Positions 1 to 11,327 of a stretch of 64,000 nt of DNA are shown here, one piece after another. A program made the position numbers and the translations under genes. Under the pieces are notes generated by a model. That model saw nothing but the letters and a program-made list of their open reading frames with translations, made no database searches and was not told where the DNA came from. Origin of the DNA: Halichoerus grypus (taxonomy: Eukaryota; Chordata; Mammalia; Carnivora; Phocidae); assembly GCF_964656455.1 (NCBI RefSeq), contig NC_135717.1, forward strand, positions 139,762,308-139,826,307. Reading direction: 5' to 3'. Within the stretch, counting starts at the first letter, position 1; every line of letters starts with the position of its first letter.

Positions 1-189
1 AGTATGGTTTTCTGTATTTAATGAAAATGTAAATAAATACCCCAAATATCCAAAATTACCACTTTACTCTAGGAGATTTGCCATCAAATGTCCTGTTAAA
101 ATGCAAACAAGATCCTGAAGAATACAAATTTAACAATCCGTAGTTTCTTGGATTTATTTTTAAAAATTTTTCAGTTATCTCAGCTGGTT

Positions 190-372
190 GACTAGAGCCC
201 TGGTCCTCCCCAAACCTGATTCTCAGAATCATCAGGAAAGCAAATTTAAACACTGGACCTTAATCTCATCTTCTGGATTTGTTTATCTCAGGTGAAGTCC
301 AGATATATGTATATATTTTAAAGATACATAGATGATTCTGATTCTCAGACATGTGGGAGAAATACTGTACTA
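190..372. mobile_element. hAT-Charlie-type MITE remnant (MER20/MER5-like)
   Basis: The stretch contains the landmarks of short non-autonomous hAT elements: a GATTCTCAGAATCATCAGGA block near the left, a run similar to 'aagtccagatatatgta' followed by a T/A-rich stretch, and 'gatgattctgattctcagac' near the right end. The two GATTCT blocks are roughly mirror related, as expected for paired terminal regions. It is diverged and the exact family is uncertain. Confidence 0.45.
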
Positions 373-375
373 ACA

Positions 376-1740
376 CATGTAGAAAATAGCACTTTAAATT
401 GAGAAGCTCAGATGACGGAGTAGAGAGGATGAAGAAAATCTTGAGATATAAGTTGATTTGGAGTCGGGGAGGGTTGCAGAGAATCAGTACTTGGCACTTG
501 GAGGGAAGGAAGGAGCAACGAGGAGCGAGGGCAGAGAGGACAAAGTGGCATTGGTGTCAAAGATAGACTGTTACTTACTTCTCATTTTCCTCCTTAAATT
601 GTTTTCTATTTTGCCAAGAATGGTCTTTTTTTTCATATATCTGCAAAATATGACATTATTACTGTGTGGTTGGCTTTAGAGAAGTAGCTTTTTATAATTT
701 TATTTAACTTGCTCACCAGTGTTTCCTATACATTATAACCTAAGCTAATCACGTATTTCATCAATAGAACATTTGAAGTTGTTTTTGTTTGGCTTTGTTT
801 TGTTTTTACTTTATTTATAAAATGGAATCTTTGTGTTATAAGAAACACCAGAGGTTACAGGAATGCTATCAGAGTGGCAAGAAGAAAAGTCACTGAGTTC
901 TCTAATAATCTGTGGATAGCTTCAGACCTGATTCATTTCATGAATTAGGTTAAATGTGCTAACATTTGGAAGAAACTGGAGGATTAACTTTTAAGCTCAT
1001 TAGTTCTTCAAATAGCTAAGAAATAATGCCCAGGTGCTAAAAATAGATCAATTCCTTTTTCCCAAAGGCTTTCAATGGCATGTTTATTACTTTTGCACTT
1101 AGTACTTTTCTTCCTTCGGTTTTCATTTATGTGTATCTGGTGTTTTTTATCTTTTTAAAACATTTCTGAAATTGCCTGGATACAACTCTGTTATAGAAAT
1201 ATTGGCAAAAACAAATGTGAACTCTCCCATTTTTAGTTCTCTATCTTTGAAAGCAATATTATGATTGACTCAGTTAACTTTTGGGGGGGGTAAGTATTCT
1301 TTCCAAATTCATAAAATTTTTTCATGACTACAAGTTTGAGGAATTAAAAGACAAAATTTTAAGCAGTTAATTTGTATTGCTAATTATGAATGGTAGTAGA
1401 CTGCACTATGACTTAAGGTAACAATTGAGAACAAAATGGCATATTAAGTAAACATACTGAAAAATATAGGCTATTCTGGGATGTAGGTACCATATACAAG
1501 CTTCTTTTCATTTATACTCACAGTTATACCCATTTATTTGATTTTAAATTAATATTTTGTTATAAAAGTGTTAGAGTAATTGAAAATTGTGCCTATCTAA
1601 TAAGGTTGATGACATAATATTTTCTGAAGGCAGAAGTATTGATTTATGATATATATTTAAGTAAGAAAACCTCTAAATTGCAGGTCAAGCAGTTTTAACC
1701 CAGTATTCCTTTACTCCAATTTATAGTTGTTTAGTATAAC
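376..1740. other. AT-rich stretch without recognised element
   Basis: AT-rich single-copy-looking DNA. I see no gene, no CAN-SINE and no recognisable L1 block. It contains a G8 run near 1282-1290 and several poly-T runs. Open frames here (for example a 73-codon frame at 458-679) show no recognisable motif and look like chance frames. Confidence 0.5.
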
Positions 1741-1744
1741 TTTC

Positions 1745-2398
1745 TTCTCCCCCCAAACTTTACTGAGATGTGATTGACATATAGCATTGTGTAAGTTTAA
1801 AGTATACAACATGATTACTTGAGATACAATATACTACGGAATGATTAGTACAATAAGGTCAGTTACATCCATCACCTCACATAAATACTTTGTGTGTATG
1901 TGGTAAGAACATTTGAAATTTACTCTCCTAGCAAACTCTATTATAATACAGTATTGTTAACTGTAGTTGCCTTGTTGTACATTAGATCTCCAGAAATTAT
2001 TCATCTTATAGCTGAAGGTTTATACTCTTAGACCAACATCTCCCCATTTTCCTCAGCCCTTAGCTCCTTTGCAACTATCATTTTTCTCTTTGTTTCTATG
2101 AGTTTAGCTTTTTGAGATTCTATATATAAGTAAGATCATACAGTTTTGTCTTTCTGTCTCACTTATTACACTTAACATAATGTGCTCAATGTCCACCCAT
2201 TTTGTTGCAAACAGCAGGATTTCCTTCCTTTTAATAACCAAGTGATATTCCATTATATATATATCTCCCCATATTCTTTATCCATTCATTCATTCAAAAC
2301 TTAGGTTGTGTGCCTATTGTTACCTATTATGAATAATGATGCAGTGAACAGGGGGTGCCGGTATCTCTTTGACATAGTGATTTCATTTGGTGTGTAGT
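1745..2398 (-). mobile_element. Old L1 3' end, antisense (L1M-type)
   Basis: Reading left to right this is the complement of an L1 3' UTR and the end of ORF2. Landmarks in order are 'ctttactgagatgtgattga' (3' UTR), 'gtacattagatctccagaaa', 'accaacatctccccatttt', 'atgtccacccattttgttgc', and 'gaataatgatgcagtgaaca', the last lying in the ORF2 C-terminal region. The same landmarks occur in the 14.0-15.5 kb L1. It is heavily mutated and not coding. The right end breaks off at a tandem-repeat region and a second L1 piece. Confidence 0.75.
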
Positions 2399-2405
2399 GT
2401 TAGTC

Positions 2406-2545
2406 AAGTCTGCTATTTCCATATTGATTTTCTGTCTGGATGATCTATCCAATTTTAAAAGTGGGGTAATAAATTCCCTTATTATTATTATATTGCTATT
2501 TATTTCTCCCTTCAGTTCTATTAATATTTGCCTTAAATAGAGCTG
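2406..2545 (-). mobile_element. Internal L1 ORF2 fragment, antisense
   Basis: 'aagtctgctatttccatatt', 'tttctgtctggatgatctat' and 'tatttctcccttcagttcta' match, in complement, the central ORF2 region of mammalian L1. It directly follows the L1 3'-end block but is not contiguous with it in L1 coordinates, so it is either an internally deleted element or a second copy. Confidence 0.65.
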
Positions 2546-2550
2546 TTGTT

Positions 2551-3540
2551 GGGTCTGCTGTGAGGTCAGTGGTTGGCAGGCTTATTATTATTATTTTTTT
2601 TAAGATTTTATTTATTTATTTGAGAGAGAGAGTGAGAGAGAGAGAGAGCACAAGAAGGGGGAGAGGGAGAGGGAGAAGCAGACTCCCTGCTGAGCAGGGA
2701 GCCCGATGCGGGACTCGATCCAGGGACTCCAGGATCATGACCTGAGCCGAAGGCAGTCGCTTAACCAACTGAGCCACCCAGGTGCCCAGTTGGCAGGCTT
2801 ATCACTAGGGTCTTGGGCATACATGGATCCTGTTAGGCCCTGAAGTGGAAGGGACTGCCTCTAGGACCTAGTTCAGTAGGTGCTGTTGGGACAAGGATTC
2901 ACTTCAGGGTCTGCAGTTAGGTCCTTAAATAGCAGGCTTGTTACCAAGTACACAGATGTGTGGCTCCTGTCAGGTATCTGGGAGGGTTCCTGCCAGGACA
3001 CTGGATGTGTCCTTGGATGGAAAGGACTAAATCTAGATGTTGGCTGGGAAGGGCTACAACTGAGTTCTAGGGCTACTTCTGGCCCACAGCCAAGGTTGAG
3101 GCTTACAGAGCTTGCTTTGGAGGCACAGATGGGCTAGTCTCCCACCACTTCTCTGGATAGCTAGGACTGCTCCATGACCATGGCTGAGAGAGGCTGAAGC
3201 TGAGTTACAAGACCATTTCAGGCTCAGCAGTCAAACTGAGGTGGACAGGCTTACCTCCAGGCGCACAAGTGGGTATGTCTCCTAGTGGGTCTGTGAGTGG
3301 GCTGAACGGCTTGTGGACCATAACTGGGAGAAACTGAAGCTCACACAAGTCCACTTTAGGGTCTTCTGTTCAATTGAGTTTGGCCTGCCTCTGGGGCTAG
3401 CAGGAAGGTTCCTAACCTGATGCTGAGAGGGGCTGGAGCAGAGTATAGGGACCTTTCAGGATCTTTAGGGGCCCAGGAGAGAGTGTCCCTTACCAGTCCC
3501 ATACCTGCAGGACTGCTCATAGACTGTGGTGGTTTATTAT
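2551..3540. repeat. Degenerate ~140-bp tandem repeat (minisatellite-like)
   Basis: Repeat units begin near 2551, 2907, 3081, 3221, 3359 and 3459, each with a version of TTCAGGGTCTGCAGT (for example 'gggtctgctg', 'gggtctgcag', 'ggctcagcag', 'gggtcttctg'). Spacings are 139 (after removing the 217 bp added by a SINE and its duplication), 174, 140, 138 and 100. Shared inner blocks are 'aggcttac', a 'ctcc' box and 'gagaggctgaagctgag'. Units are strongly diverged. GC content is clearly higher than its surroundings. It may be a remnant of a repeat-bearing L1 5' region or an independent array. Confidence 0.65.
2586..2788 (-). mobile_element. CAN-SINE (type A), full length
   Basis: The tRNA-like head on the minus strand begins at 2788 and has the A-box-like TGGCTCAGTTGG and a B-box-like GGATCGAGTCCC. 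A GA-rich body and a poly-T stretch (tail on minus) end at the left. A perfect 14-bp target duplication, gttggcaggcttat, lies at 2572-2585 and 2789-2802. It inserted into the first unit of the tandem repeat, so the array is older than this SINE. Confidence 0.95.
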
Positions 3541-3545
3541 AACAC

Positions 3546-4094
3546 AACCATATTCTTTATTTCCACAAAATAACACTTCACTGGATTAAATATAGCATTA
3601 ATGAAATAATATTTGGCTCTGCTGCAAGTTTTACTTGAGAGCCAATGCCAAAATGAGACAGTGAATTCTCTCTCTCTCTCCCTCCCTCTGTTTTCCCTAC
3701 ACGTTCACCATGCTATACTCTGGCCTATATAATCCAGTTCAGTTTAAAGGAGCATACATCTTTATTTCTTAGTTAAGTAGAGGGCATATCTAGTTAAATG
3801 GATGAATAAATGAGGTTTAAATACATGAATGAAATGAAGGTTACACAGCAATAATGGAAATATTGCTGGATATTCTTTTTTGACAGTCAATAAAAGGACT
3901 ACAGTGCTGATCAATGGAGCTCTTGAATTGCTCTTTTGGTAAGAGAAAAATTTAACCCTGGTGCTGAGAGCCTGACTGAAGATGTTTTCCTTGAACTCTG
4001 CCTTTGATATTGAGCCCATGTGATGAACTTACATTGATTAAATCTAAGATGCTTTGTGTCAAATCATGAAAACGTTGGCTTTCAGAGAAGATAA
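3546..4094. other. Unassigned stretch with a short (CT)n run
   Basis: No gene or familiar transposon is seen. A CT-rich microsatellite lies at about 3667-3691. The 85-codon minus-strand frame at 3762-4019 has no recognisable domain. Confidence 0.45.
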
Positions 4095-4103
4095 TATATT
4101 ATT

Positions 4104-4444
4104 TTTTTTATTTTAATCTTTTTTTATTATGTTAGTCACCATACATTACATCATTAGTTTTTGATGTAGTGTTCCATGATTCATTGTTTGCGTATAACAC
4201 CCAGTGCTCCATGCAGTGCGTGCCCTCTTTAATACCCATCACCAGGCTAACCCATCCCCCCACCCTCCTCCCCTCTAGAACCCTCAGTTTGTTTCTCAGA
4301 GTCCATAGTCTCCCATGGTTCGTCTTCCCCTCTGATCTCCCCACCTTCATTTTTCCCTTCCTGCTATCTTCTTCTTCTTCTTCTTCTTCTTTTTTTTTTT
4401 AATATATAATGTATTATTTGTTTCAGAGGTACAGGTCTGTGATT
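4104..4444 (-). mobile_element. Carnivore L1 3' end, 5'-truncated
   Basis: On the minus strand the element ends at the left with 'ggtgactaacataataaaaa'-type sequence and a T-rich tail. The body includes the complements of 'ccatgattcattgtttgcgt', 'acacccagtgctccatgcag', and the (GAA)n/poly-A tract at 4368-4401. To the right of that tract (4402-4444) is the complement of an older L1 tail ('acctgtacctctgaaacaaa'). A weak 9-bp duplication, attattttt, is possible at 4095 and 4442. Only 3' UTR is present. Confidence 0.85.
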
Positions 4445-4895
4445 ATTTTTAGAATAGGAATCAGGTTATTTGAGAGAAAGTGGTGGGGGGTAGAAAGAGG
4501 ATGCTTCAGTTGACCAAAACAGTGGTTATATCTGGATTTCAAGTAGGTTTATTTTCTTCTTTTTTGTTTTCATATTTAATTAGTTTTCTATGTTTTGCTT
4601 TTACAATCAGTGAAAAATAAAATTGAATAAAAATATTTGAATAAAAACTATCTGCTGTTTGGTAAATAGTTAAGAATAAAGGCCTGATGGTTAACAAGTT
4701 CTTTCCTGTAATTCAAACACTCCCTCTTTTAATTTTAACTACAGAAATGACAAGAGACAGGCTTAGGAAGGAAAAAACATATTTGGGGCATTTCACCTGA
4801 AAAAATGATTGAGTACCGCTTCCTCTTTATAGAAATTAAATATAAATGGCTAAAGTATTTCCCATTTAGTTATGATTCAAGGAAATAAACGTTTA

Positions 4896-5205
4896 GGGCA
4901 ACATTTCCTAAACTGTTCAATGGAACATTAGCAACCTGAAAATTTGCTAATAGGCATTCCTTAGAACAAGGGTTTTATAATCAAATCAGTTTGGGAAGTG
5001 AAGTTAAACAAAATTAAACAGCCTTATTTTACAGCTAGTTTCTCAGAGCCATTTCATGTAATGATGTGCCTTGTGATTTTCCACCAGAATATACAATCTG
5101 TAATGTTTCCTAAACTTTCACCAAGAATTTCCATTAACACGTGGCATAATACAGTGTGCAGAAAAACATAATGGCAGATGTCAGCTACCGCATTCAAGTA
5201 AGACC
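4896..5205. mobile_element. hAT-type DNA transposon remnant
   Basis: 'caacatttcctaaactgttc', 'aatggaacattagcaacctg', 'aatcaaatcagtttgggaag' and later 'taatgtttcctaaactttca' with 'tttccattaacac' resemble the ends and middle of an old Charlie-like element, whose termini carry a TTTCC(C)AAA motif and a 'ggaacac' block. It is diverged and no transposase coding survives. Confidence 0.45.
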
Positions 5206-5829
5206 TAATGCTCTGCAATGGCTGGTTATCTTTAATTTTACTTTTACATTGTTTTGTTCACCTTACAAAATATATCTCTATCCTCAAACATAAAATTATC
5301 TTCTATTGTTTCTTTTTATTTTTGAGAGATTGAACCATTTATCTTTTTTATAAGAAAGTTGTTATGAATTGTATTCAGTCATAATAAATATATAGAGTAT
5401 ATTTATTTATTTGTTAGTTTATTTTTGATTATAAAATTCCCAGGCATGCAAAAAGGCATAAAGAATGATATAATGAATACTTGTGTAGCAGTCCCAAAAA
5501 ATAAAACGTTACAATACAAGAAATGTTTCCCTAGTCTGGAACCACCTACTCCTTATCTACTACCTCTAAGAGGTAGGCATCTTGAATTTCAAAACTTAAA
5601 ATACAGGTCTTTATATTTTTACTGTGAATGGTATGATGCTCCATGTGTTTATCTGTCCTACAATTTTCCCTGTCAATAGTGTGCTTGTGAGTTCTATATT
5701 AAATTTTTTCGGGGACCACCATGATAAACAAGCAAACAAAAACTTGGGGTGAGTGGCAAACTCAGCTTCCTGATGTGGAAGTCTTTGATTGATTAAGGCT
5801 TGATTGTTTAATGTACTATGTTGTTAATT

Positions 5830-7095
5830 AGCATAAATGTCCCATTTGTTCCTGAGACACATTTATTCTCCAATTTTTGAATACTGTTTTGTACACGCAT
5901 ATGATACATGGGCATATTTTTATCCTATTGGTTCAATTCTCTATAAACTCACATTTATTTTGTTTGTCAATCTATCAACTAAGAATGATGTTTTTAAATT
6001 TTCTGCATCCAAGTATATACAATTTCCTCATTTTAACTTAACTTCATTAATTTCTTCTTGTAATTCTTTCATTTTTTGCTTTATGTCCTAAGTTTGTGTT
6101 ATTAGGTTTAAAGTAATTTAGGATTATTATATTATGCCTTCTTGGTGAATTTAACTACTTAATTATTATATTGTGTTCCCCTTTATCTTTAGCATTTTTT
6201 TAACCTTTGAGTGTATTTTATTCAATAGTTATATAGCTGTACATAATTTTCATAAACTTTCATTTTTAATATATTTCTGGGTCTTTATGTTTTAGATATG
6301 TCTCTTTAAATAATAGAGCTAGAATATTTTAACATAATCTGAAAATATCTATTTTTAACAGATAAATTGAATTACTTTATATTTATTGTATTTATGAAAA
6401 TACTTTCCCTTATTGCTAATAGCTACTAGCTTTCAATTTGTCCTGCTTTTTCATCTTTTTTTTTTAATACACAGTGCCTTCTTTCAGAATGTTTGAGATA
6501 GTTTTACATTATATGTTTTCCTCTGCTGATTCGGATTTTTACACCTGGATTCTTTTCTTTAGCAGTCACGCCTAAACATTGAATTTAACATGCATATTTA
6601 ACAAAATCTGAAGTTAATGAATATCTCTACACTGCTTCTAAACAATTCAGTATGCTTTGACGTCCATTACTTCCTTCCAATTTACATAGTATTGTTTTCC
6701 AGTATTTTAGTTCTACCAGAACAACCTTGGTTTTTACCTCCCAGGTTACTATTAATGCTGTTGCATCATGCAATTATCATTTGCTTAGATTCACCAACAC
6801 ATTTATGATTTCCTTTGATCACCATCTTCTTTCATTGTACTTTTTCTTTATGGTTCAGTTTCCTTCCAGAAGTTCCTTTATTGAATCTCTGTTGGTGGTA
6901 AATTCTCAGTTTTTGTTTTTCTGAAATGTCATTATTTTACTTCCTTTCCAGGTGAAAGTTTATCTTAGTCCATGATTCTAGATTAACAGTTCTGAACAGG
7001 TCAGAACTGTGTATCACTATCCCATTGTCTTCTGGCTTCTCTTCTTATTGTTCAAAAGTTTGTTTTAGTCTGTTTGTCCTTCCTACGATATGTCT
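5830..7095 (-). mobile_element. Old antisense L1 (L1M/HAL1-like), central and 5' parts
   Basis: AT-rich DNA whose order of blocks follows antisense ancient L1: 'aatttcttcttgtaattctt', 'ttgctttatgtcctaagttt', 'cttggtgaatttaactactt', 'ccctttatctttagcatttt', then 'cctttattgaatctctgttg', 'gtggtaaattctcagttttt' and 'cattgtcttctggcttctct'. These match, loosely, the complement of L1M ORF2 and upstream sequence. The reading frame is destroyed. Boundaries are approximate. Confidence 0.6.
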
Positions 7096-7574
7096 GGTTT
7101 GTGACAGAGACAGTTAACCATCGGGTTCCTGAGTCATCTCATACTCAAGAGTCTGCAACTTAATGCCCAATCCTCTATCCGTTTACAGACAAATCACTGC
7201 TACCTAATCCCTCTGAAACCCTGTAGGTTTCTAAGTGATTTAACCCCAAAATCCGTGGAAAGTTTTGTTAATAACCCTTTCCAACTTCAACTCCACCGGT
7301 TGCCTCTCACAGAATGCCCCCTTCATTAACAGTGAGTGAGTTGAAATATCTTTAGATCAAAAAGCTCAGAGAGGTCAGGTGTAGTCTTTCCATTGAACAT
7401 CAGGCTGGGAATGAGCATCCCTCTGAAAATGTGACAGTCAGGCCACCAAGATGCTTTGACCATTTGGCTATTGGAGAAGCCTGGAAAATAACTCATCATC
7501 TTTACTTAGGGCATGATTCACCAGCTACATCAAGAGAGGACCAAGTTAGACTAAAATGCCCCTTGAACCCTTTA

Positions 7575-7783
7575 TTTATTATTTTGTTTTATTATATTAT
7601 ATTTTTTATTTTATTTTATTTTATTTTATTTTATTTTATTTTATTTTAAGTAGGCCCCATGCCCAGTGTAGAGCCCAACGTGGGGCTTGAACTCATGACA
7701 GTGAGATCCAGACCCTGAGATCATGACCTGAACTGAAATCAAGAGTCGGATGCTTAGCCGACTGAGCCACCCAGGCACCCCAT
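7575..7783 (-). mobile_element. CAN-SINE (type C, older) with expanded TTTTA tail
   Basis: The minus-strand head ends at 7783 (complement of GGGTGCCTGGGTGGCTCAGTCGGCTAAGC) and carries the old-type 'aatcaagagt' block. The tail side has become a (TTTTA)n microsatellite at about 7597-7647. An imperfect duplication lies at 7561-7574 and 7784-7797 (ccttgaaccctttat versus ccttgaacacttta). Confidence 0.9.
7597..7647. repeat. (TTTTA)n microsatellite
   Basis: About ten near-perfect TTTTA units, grown from the A-rich tail of the adjoining CAN-SINE. Confidence 0.95.
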
Positions 7784-7799
7784 CCTTGAACACTTTAAA

Positions 7800-9640
7800 A
7801 GAACTGGGTATGCAACCAGGAGGTTTGGGCACCATAGAAAGAACTGACAGGGCTTCTCTGTGTGTAATATATAGAGAACTTAGGCATTTACTTTCTGAAT
7901 CATGTTATATTCTGTGTAGGTGGAGAAATGAGTAATGCTGCAATTTCTCATGAGTGCTAAACAGGGAGGAAGAATACATACCTCAATTGACAACATAAGA
8001 TTATTTTGAACCTGGACTCTTCAAAACTCCTCCTGTTGTTTCCAGAACAGTGTGTTTAAACTGTGTGCCTGTGTGGGTGGAGGTGTGTAGAGATGACTTG
8101 GGGCATCTCACAACTTCCATCTCCTTTCAGTCTGTCCTTTATGATCTCTAGCTCTCAAGTGACTAAACTGGCTTTCCTCAATAATCATGTGCCATTCAGG
8201 GAATCCATAAGACTTCCAAGAAGCCTATAAATTGCCTGAGCTATGGAGGTGCTGTTTTTAACACTGCAACTATACTTAGGCCAGGGTAACACCACCTCAT
8301 AGAGAAAGAAGCCTCCCTTCCTTGGAAGGGGATCTAGACTCCAGAAGTGAGCCTCAACAGATTGATAAAGTTTATGTCAGTCGGGAGCAGAATGCTTCTT
8401 CCTGCTGCCATGACCTCATATATCTCCCTCAGGGAAATGGTAGTTCTGATCCAACTTACTGCCAGCAAGTCATGCCATCTGAACAAGACTTTTCCTCAGC
8501 ATCACCCACCCCTGGCCAACCACAGTCTATTGCACATCTTGTCCCCTCTCCTCACTGGTACAAATGATACCAGCTTTACATTTCTAGGTGGGGCCTTCAC
8601 CTGTTTCTTGGGGTCCCTCTATGCTGCTTCTCTTTAGCTTGAGCATTTGTCTAAACTTTCTTCCCATTATGGGGATCAGATTTTATCATTTGCCCACAGG
8701 TCTCCTCCTCACCCCCGGAGCATCTGTCATTTCCACCTATCCACTCCGACCCTTCCAATCTCTATTGGTTCATTTGTTTAAATTGTTTGCCTTTGATTAT
8801 TTGCATATCATATTGTTTGGGGAGAGGGAATAAGGAATGATTCATTAATTTCCATAAAAATGTTTTTTGTTTGTTCTCCATGATGTTTACTATTTGTATT
8901 ATTGTTATCTGAAACACATGAGTCTTTAAAGTTTTTTTCAGTAGCTTAAATAAACAACATCATTGTCAGAGTGAAAGACTTCTTTAACACTAAGCTGCAT
9001 GAAATGATATTGAAAAATGACCTGTCAGCTCTCTGAGCAGGGCAAATGCCTGAGAGTTTTATCACGGACATCGAGAAAGAGAAGTGGAAGTTAGGCCTAA
9101 CGTCAAATCAATGTCAAAGTAAACCAAAGCAATTGACTGAATGGAGGCATTTTATAGGACCTGCATTAATAAATAAAGTAGATATTGTAGTTTTAAGAGA
9201 TCTAAAATGGAATTCTTTGAGAATTAAAAATATAGCTTGAACTATTTTTTTCTTTTGTTTTGTTTTGTTTTTTTCCTCTCCCAGGCTAATGAGTACCCAA
9301 TTGGAATTTTGTGGCACACTTACAAAGTAAAAACGGAATTCCATGAATTATGCACAATGTTCTTAACTGCACATAGTCTCTGTCACTACAACCATTGTCA
9401 CCCACCCTCACATCTTGTCTCTCTATCCAAAAAAAGAGAATATCCATGCTGTTAGACATGTTGTATCGAATTACAGGGTAGAAGTATGAAGAATATCCAA
9501 CTCTCTACATTTAAAACTGAAGCACTAAAATTGCACATTGAATGTATTGTTCATATGAAAAACACTAAATTTCCTTTGATTTTTACAATAGTTTATGCTG
9601 CTTGGAAATTATGGGCTGGCATTTCAAAGTAACATTTTAC
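7800..9640. other. Unassigned non-coding stretch
   Basis: No recognised transposon and no supported gene. Two overlapping frames at 8322-8637 (81 and 96 codons) show no signal peptide, domain or codon pattern that would mark them as real. The 8140-8810 part is relatively C/T-rich on the plus strand. Confidence 0.45.
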
Positions 9641-9661
9641 AAGAGGAGAATGGATATTTTA

Positions 9662-9870
9662 TTTTATTTTATTTATTTATTTTTTTTAAAGATTTTATTT
9701 ATTTATTTGAGAGAGAGAGAATGAGAGACAGCACGAGCGGGAAGAGGGTCAGAGGGAGAAGCAGACCCCCCGCTGAGCAGGGAGCCCGATGCGGGACTCA
9801 ATCCCGGGACTCCAGGATCATGACCTGAGCCGAAGGCAGTCGCTTAACCAACTGAGCCACCCAGGCGCCC
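9662..9870 (-). mobile_element. CAN-SINE (type A), full length
   Basis: The minus-strand head starts at 9870 with CGGGCGCCTGGGTGGCTCAG. GA-rich body and T-rich tail follow at the left. A perfect 16-bp duplication, gagaatggatatttta, lies at 9646-9661 and 9871-9886, which marks a fairly recent insertion. Confidence 0.96.
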
Positions 9871-9929
9871 GAGAATGGATATTTTAGAAGAATATTTCTT
9901 TTGGCATACACTGTGTCAGAATGGATTTT

Positions 9930-9942
9930 TTTTTTTTTTTTC
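9930..9942. repeat. Poly-T run
   Basis: A short homopolymer tract; no SINE or L1 body is attached to it. Confidence 0.6.
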
Positions 9943-10329
9943 AAATGGTGAAAATCCCTATAAGGCAGGATTCTGTCTTTGAAGGCAGAGGAGACAGGTT
10001 GGAAAATATTTTGTGACTTAAATACATCTTCTATATCTTAACTCCCAATTGTTTCTTTGTAGAATGGTCTCAGAAAGACTGATTTTACTGCTACTGAAAA
10101 CTGTCTGAAGGTGAGAAACAGTTTCAGTAAGAAAAGCAGAGAGGAAACAAAGCTAAGATACCAAAGTGAATGCCATGAATCCTGACTAGAACACAGTATG
10201 GATAAATTAACTGGTTCCACTTTATTAAGTTACATTGAAGTAGAAGTTTGTGGGACTCTACTGTACATAAAGGTCAAAGTGGTATGTGTTGTTTTTTTTT
10301 TTTCCAGAATTATTGGAATCCTCATATAG

Positions 10330-10667
10330 TTTTTTTTTTAATTATGTTATGTTAATCACCATACATTACATCATTAGTTTTTGATGTAGTGTTCCATGAT
10401 TCATTGTTTGCGTATAACACCCAGTGCTCCATTCAATACGTGCCCTCTTTAATACCCATCACCAGGCTAATCCAACCCCCCACCCCCTCCCCTCTAGAAC
10501 CGTCAGTTTGTTTCTCAGAGTCCATAGTCTCTCATGATTCATCTCCCCCTCCGATTTCCCCCCCTTCATTTTCCCCTTCCTGCTGCTGCTTTTTTTTTTT
10601 TTCTTAACATATATTGCAACGACGTGGATGGAACTGGAGGATATTATGCTGAGCGAAATAAGTCAAT
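10330..10667 (-). mobile_element. L1 3' end with 5' inversion (twin priming)
   Basis: From 10330 to about 10612 the sequence is antisense L1 3' UTR (complement of 'ggtgattaacataacataat', the 'acacccagtgctccat' block, the poly-A/AGC tract near 10581-10602 and 'atatgttaag'). From about 10613 to 10667 the sequence flips to sense: 'ttgcaacgacgtggatggaa', 'tattatgctgagcgaaataa', which is the L1 region just upstream. The flip with loss of the intervening piece is the hallmark of twin priming. A SINE then inserted at its right edge. Confidence 0.85.
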
Positions 10668-10676
10668 CTGTCCTTT

Positions 10677-10880
10677 TTTTTTTTTTTTAAGATTTTATTT
10701 ATTTATTTGACAGAGAGAGAGACAGCGAGAGAGGGAACACAAGCAGGGGAGTGGGAGAGTGGAGTGGAGAAGCAGGCTTCCCGCCAAGCAGGGAGCCTGA
10801 TGCGGGGCTCGATCCCAGGATCCTGGGATCATGACCTGAGCTGAAGGCAGACGCTTAACGACTGAGCCACCCAGGCGCCC
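10677..10880 (-). mobile_element. CAN-SINE (type B)
   Basis: The minus-strand head starts at 10880 (GGGGCGCCTGGGTGGCTCAGTCGTTAAGCG). The B-type body has 'gatcccaggatcctgggatc' on the plus strand. The duplication ctgtccttt lies at 10668-10676 and 10881-10889. It sits at the end of the inverted L1 segment, so it is younger than that L1. Confidence 0.93.
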
Positions 10881-10899
10881 CTGTCCTTTCTTATAATAA

Positions 10900-11149
10900 A
10901 TCTTCTCTACTCTTAATCTTGTTGAAGTTCATTTCTCATACTTGTAATCAACAGAATTGCACAAACAATTGTGATTAACATAACATTAACATAACAATAA
11001 AAAATTTTTTAAAAAGGACAGACATTTCATGAAACCAAAGAGAAAAGAACTAAAGTCTCAAAATGAGAGATTGCAATCAGGAATTGGATAACCTTTAGAA
11101 ATGTTGTAGCCTACCTCTCTATACTTGTTACATTATTGTACCCTTAAAG
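10900..11149. other. Unassigned AT-rich stretch
   Basis: Contains 'aacattaacataacaataaa' near 10982, similar to an L1 3' terminus but too short to call. Confidence 0.35.
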
Positions 11150-11160
11150 GTTGACTATTT

Positions 11161-11327
11161 TTTTTAAGATTTTACTTATTTATTTGAGAAAGAGAGTGGG
11201 GGAGGAGCAAAGGGAGGGACAAGCAGACTCCCCACTGAGTTGGGGAGCTGGATGAGGGGCTCTATCTGAGATCATGAACTGAACTGAAGTCAGATACTTA
11301 ACCAACTGAGTCCCCCAGGCGCCCCTT
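11161..11327 (-). mobile_element. CAN-SINE (diverged)
   Basis: Head on the minus strand at 11327 (GGGGCGCCTGGGGGACTCAG), with a mutated A-box and a shortened body. The duplication gttgactattt is perfect at 11150-11160 and 11328-11338. Confidence 0.92.

Noticed and set aside
8322..8637. Two overlapping open frames of 81 and 96 codons
   Set aside because: No domain, signal peptide or initiation context stands out, and overlapping frames of this size are expected by chance in 64 kb.
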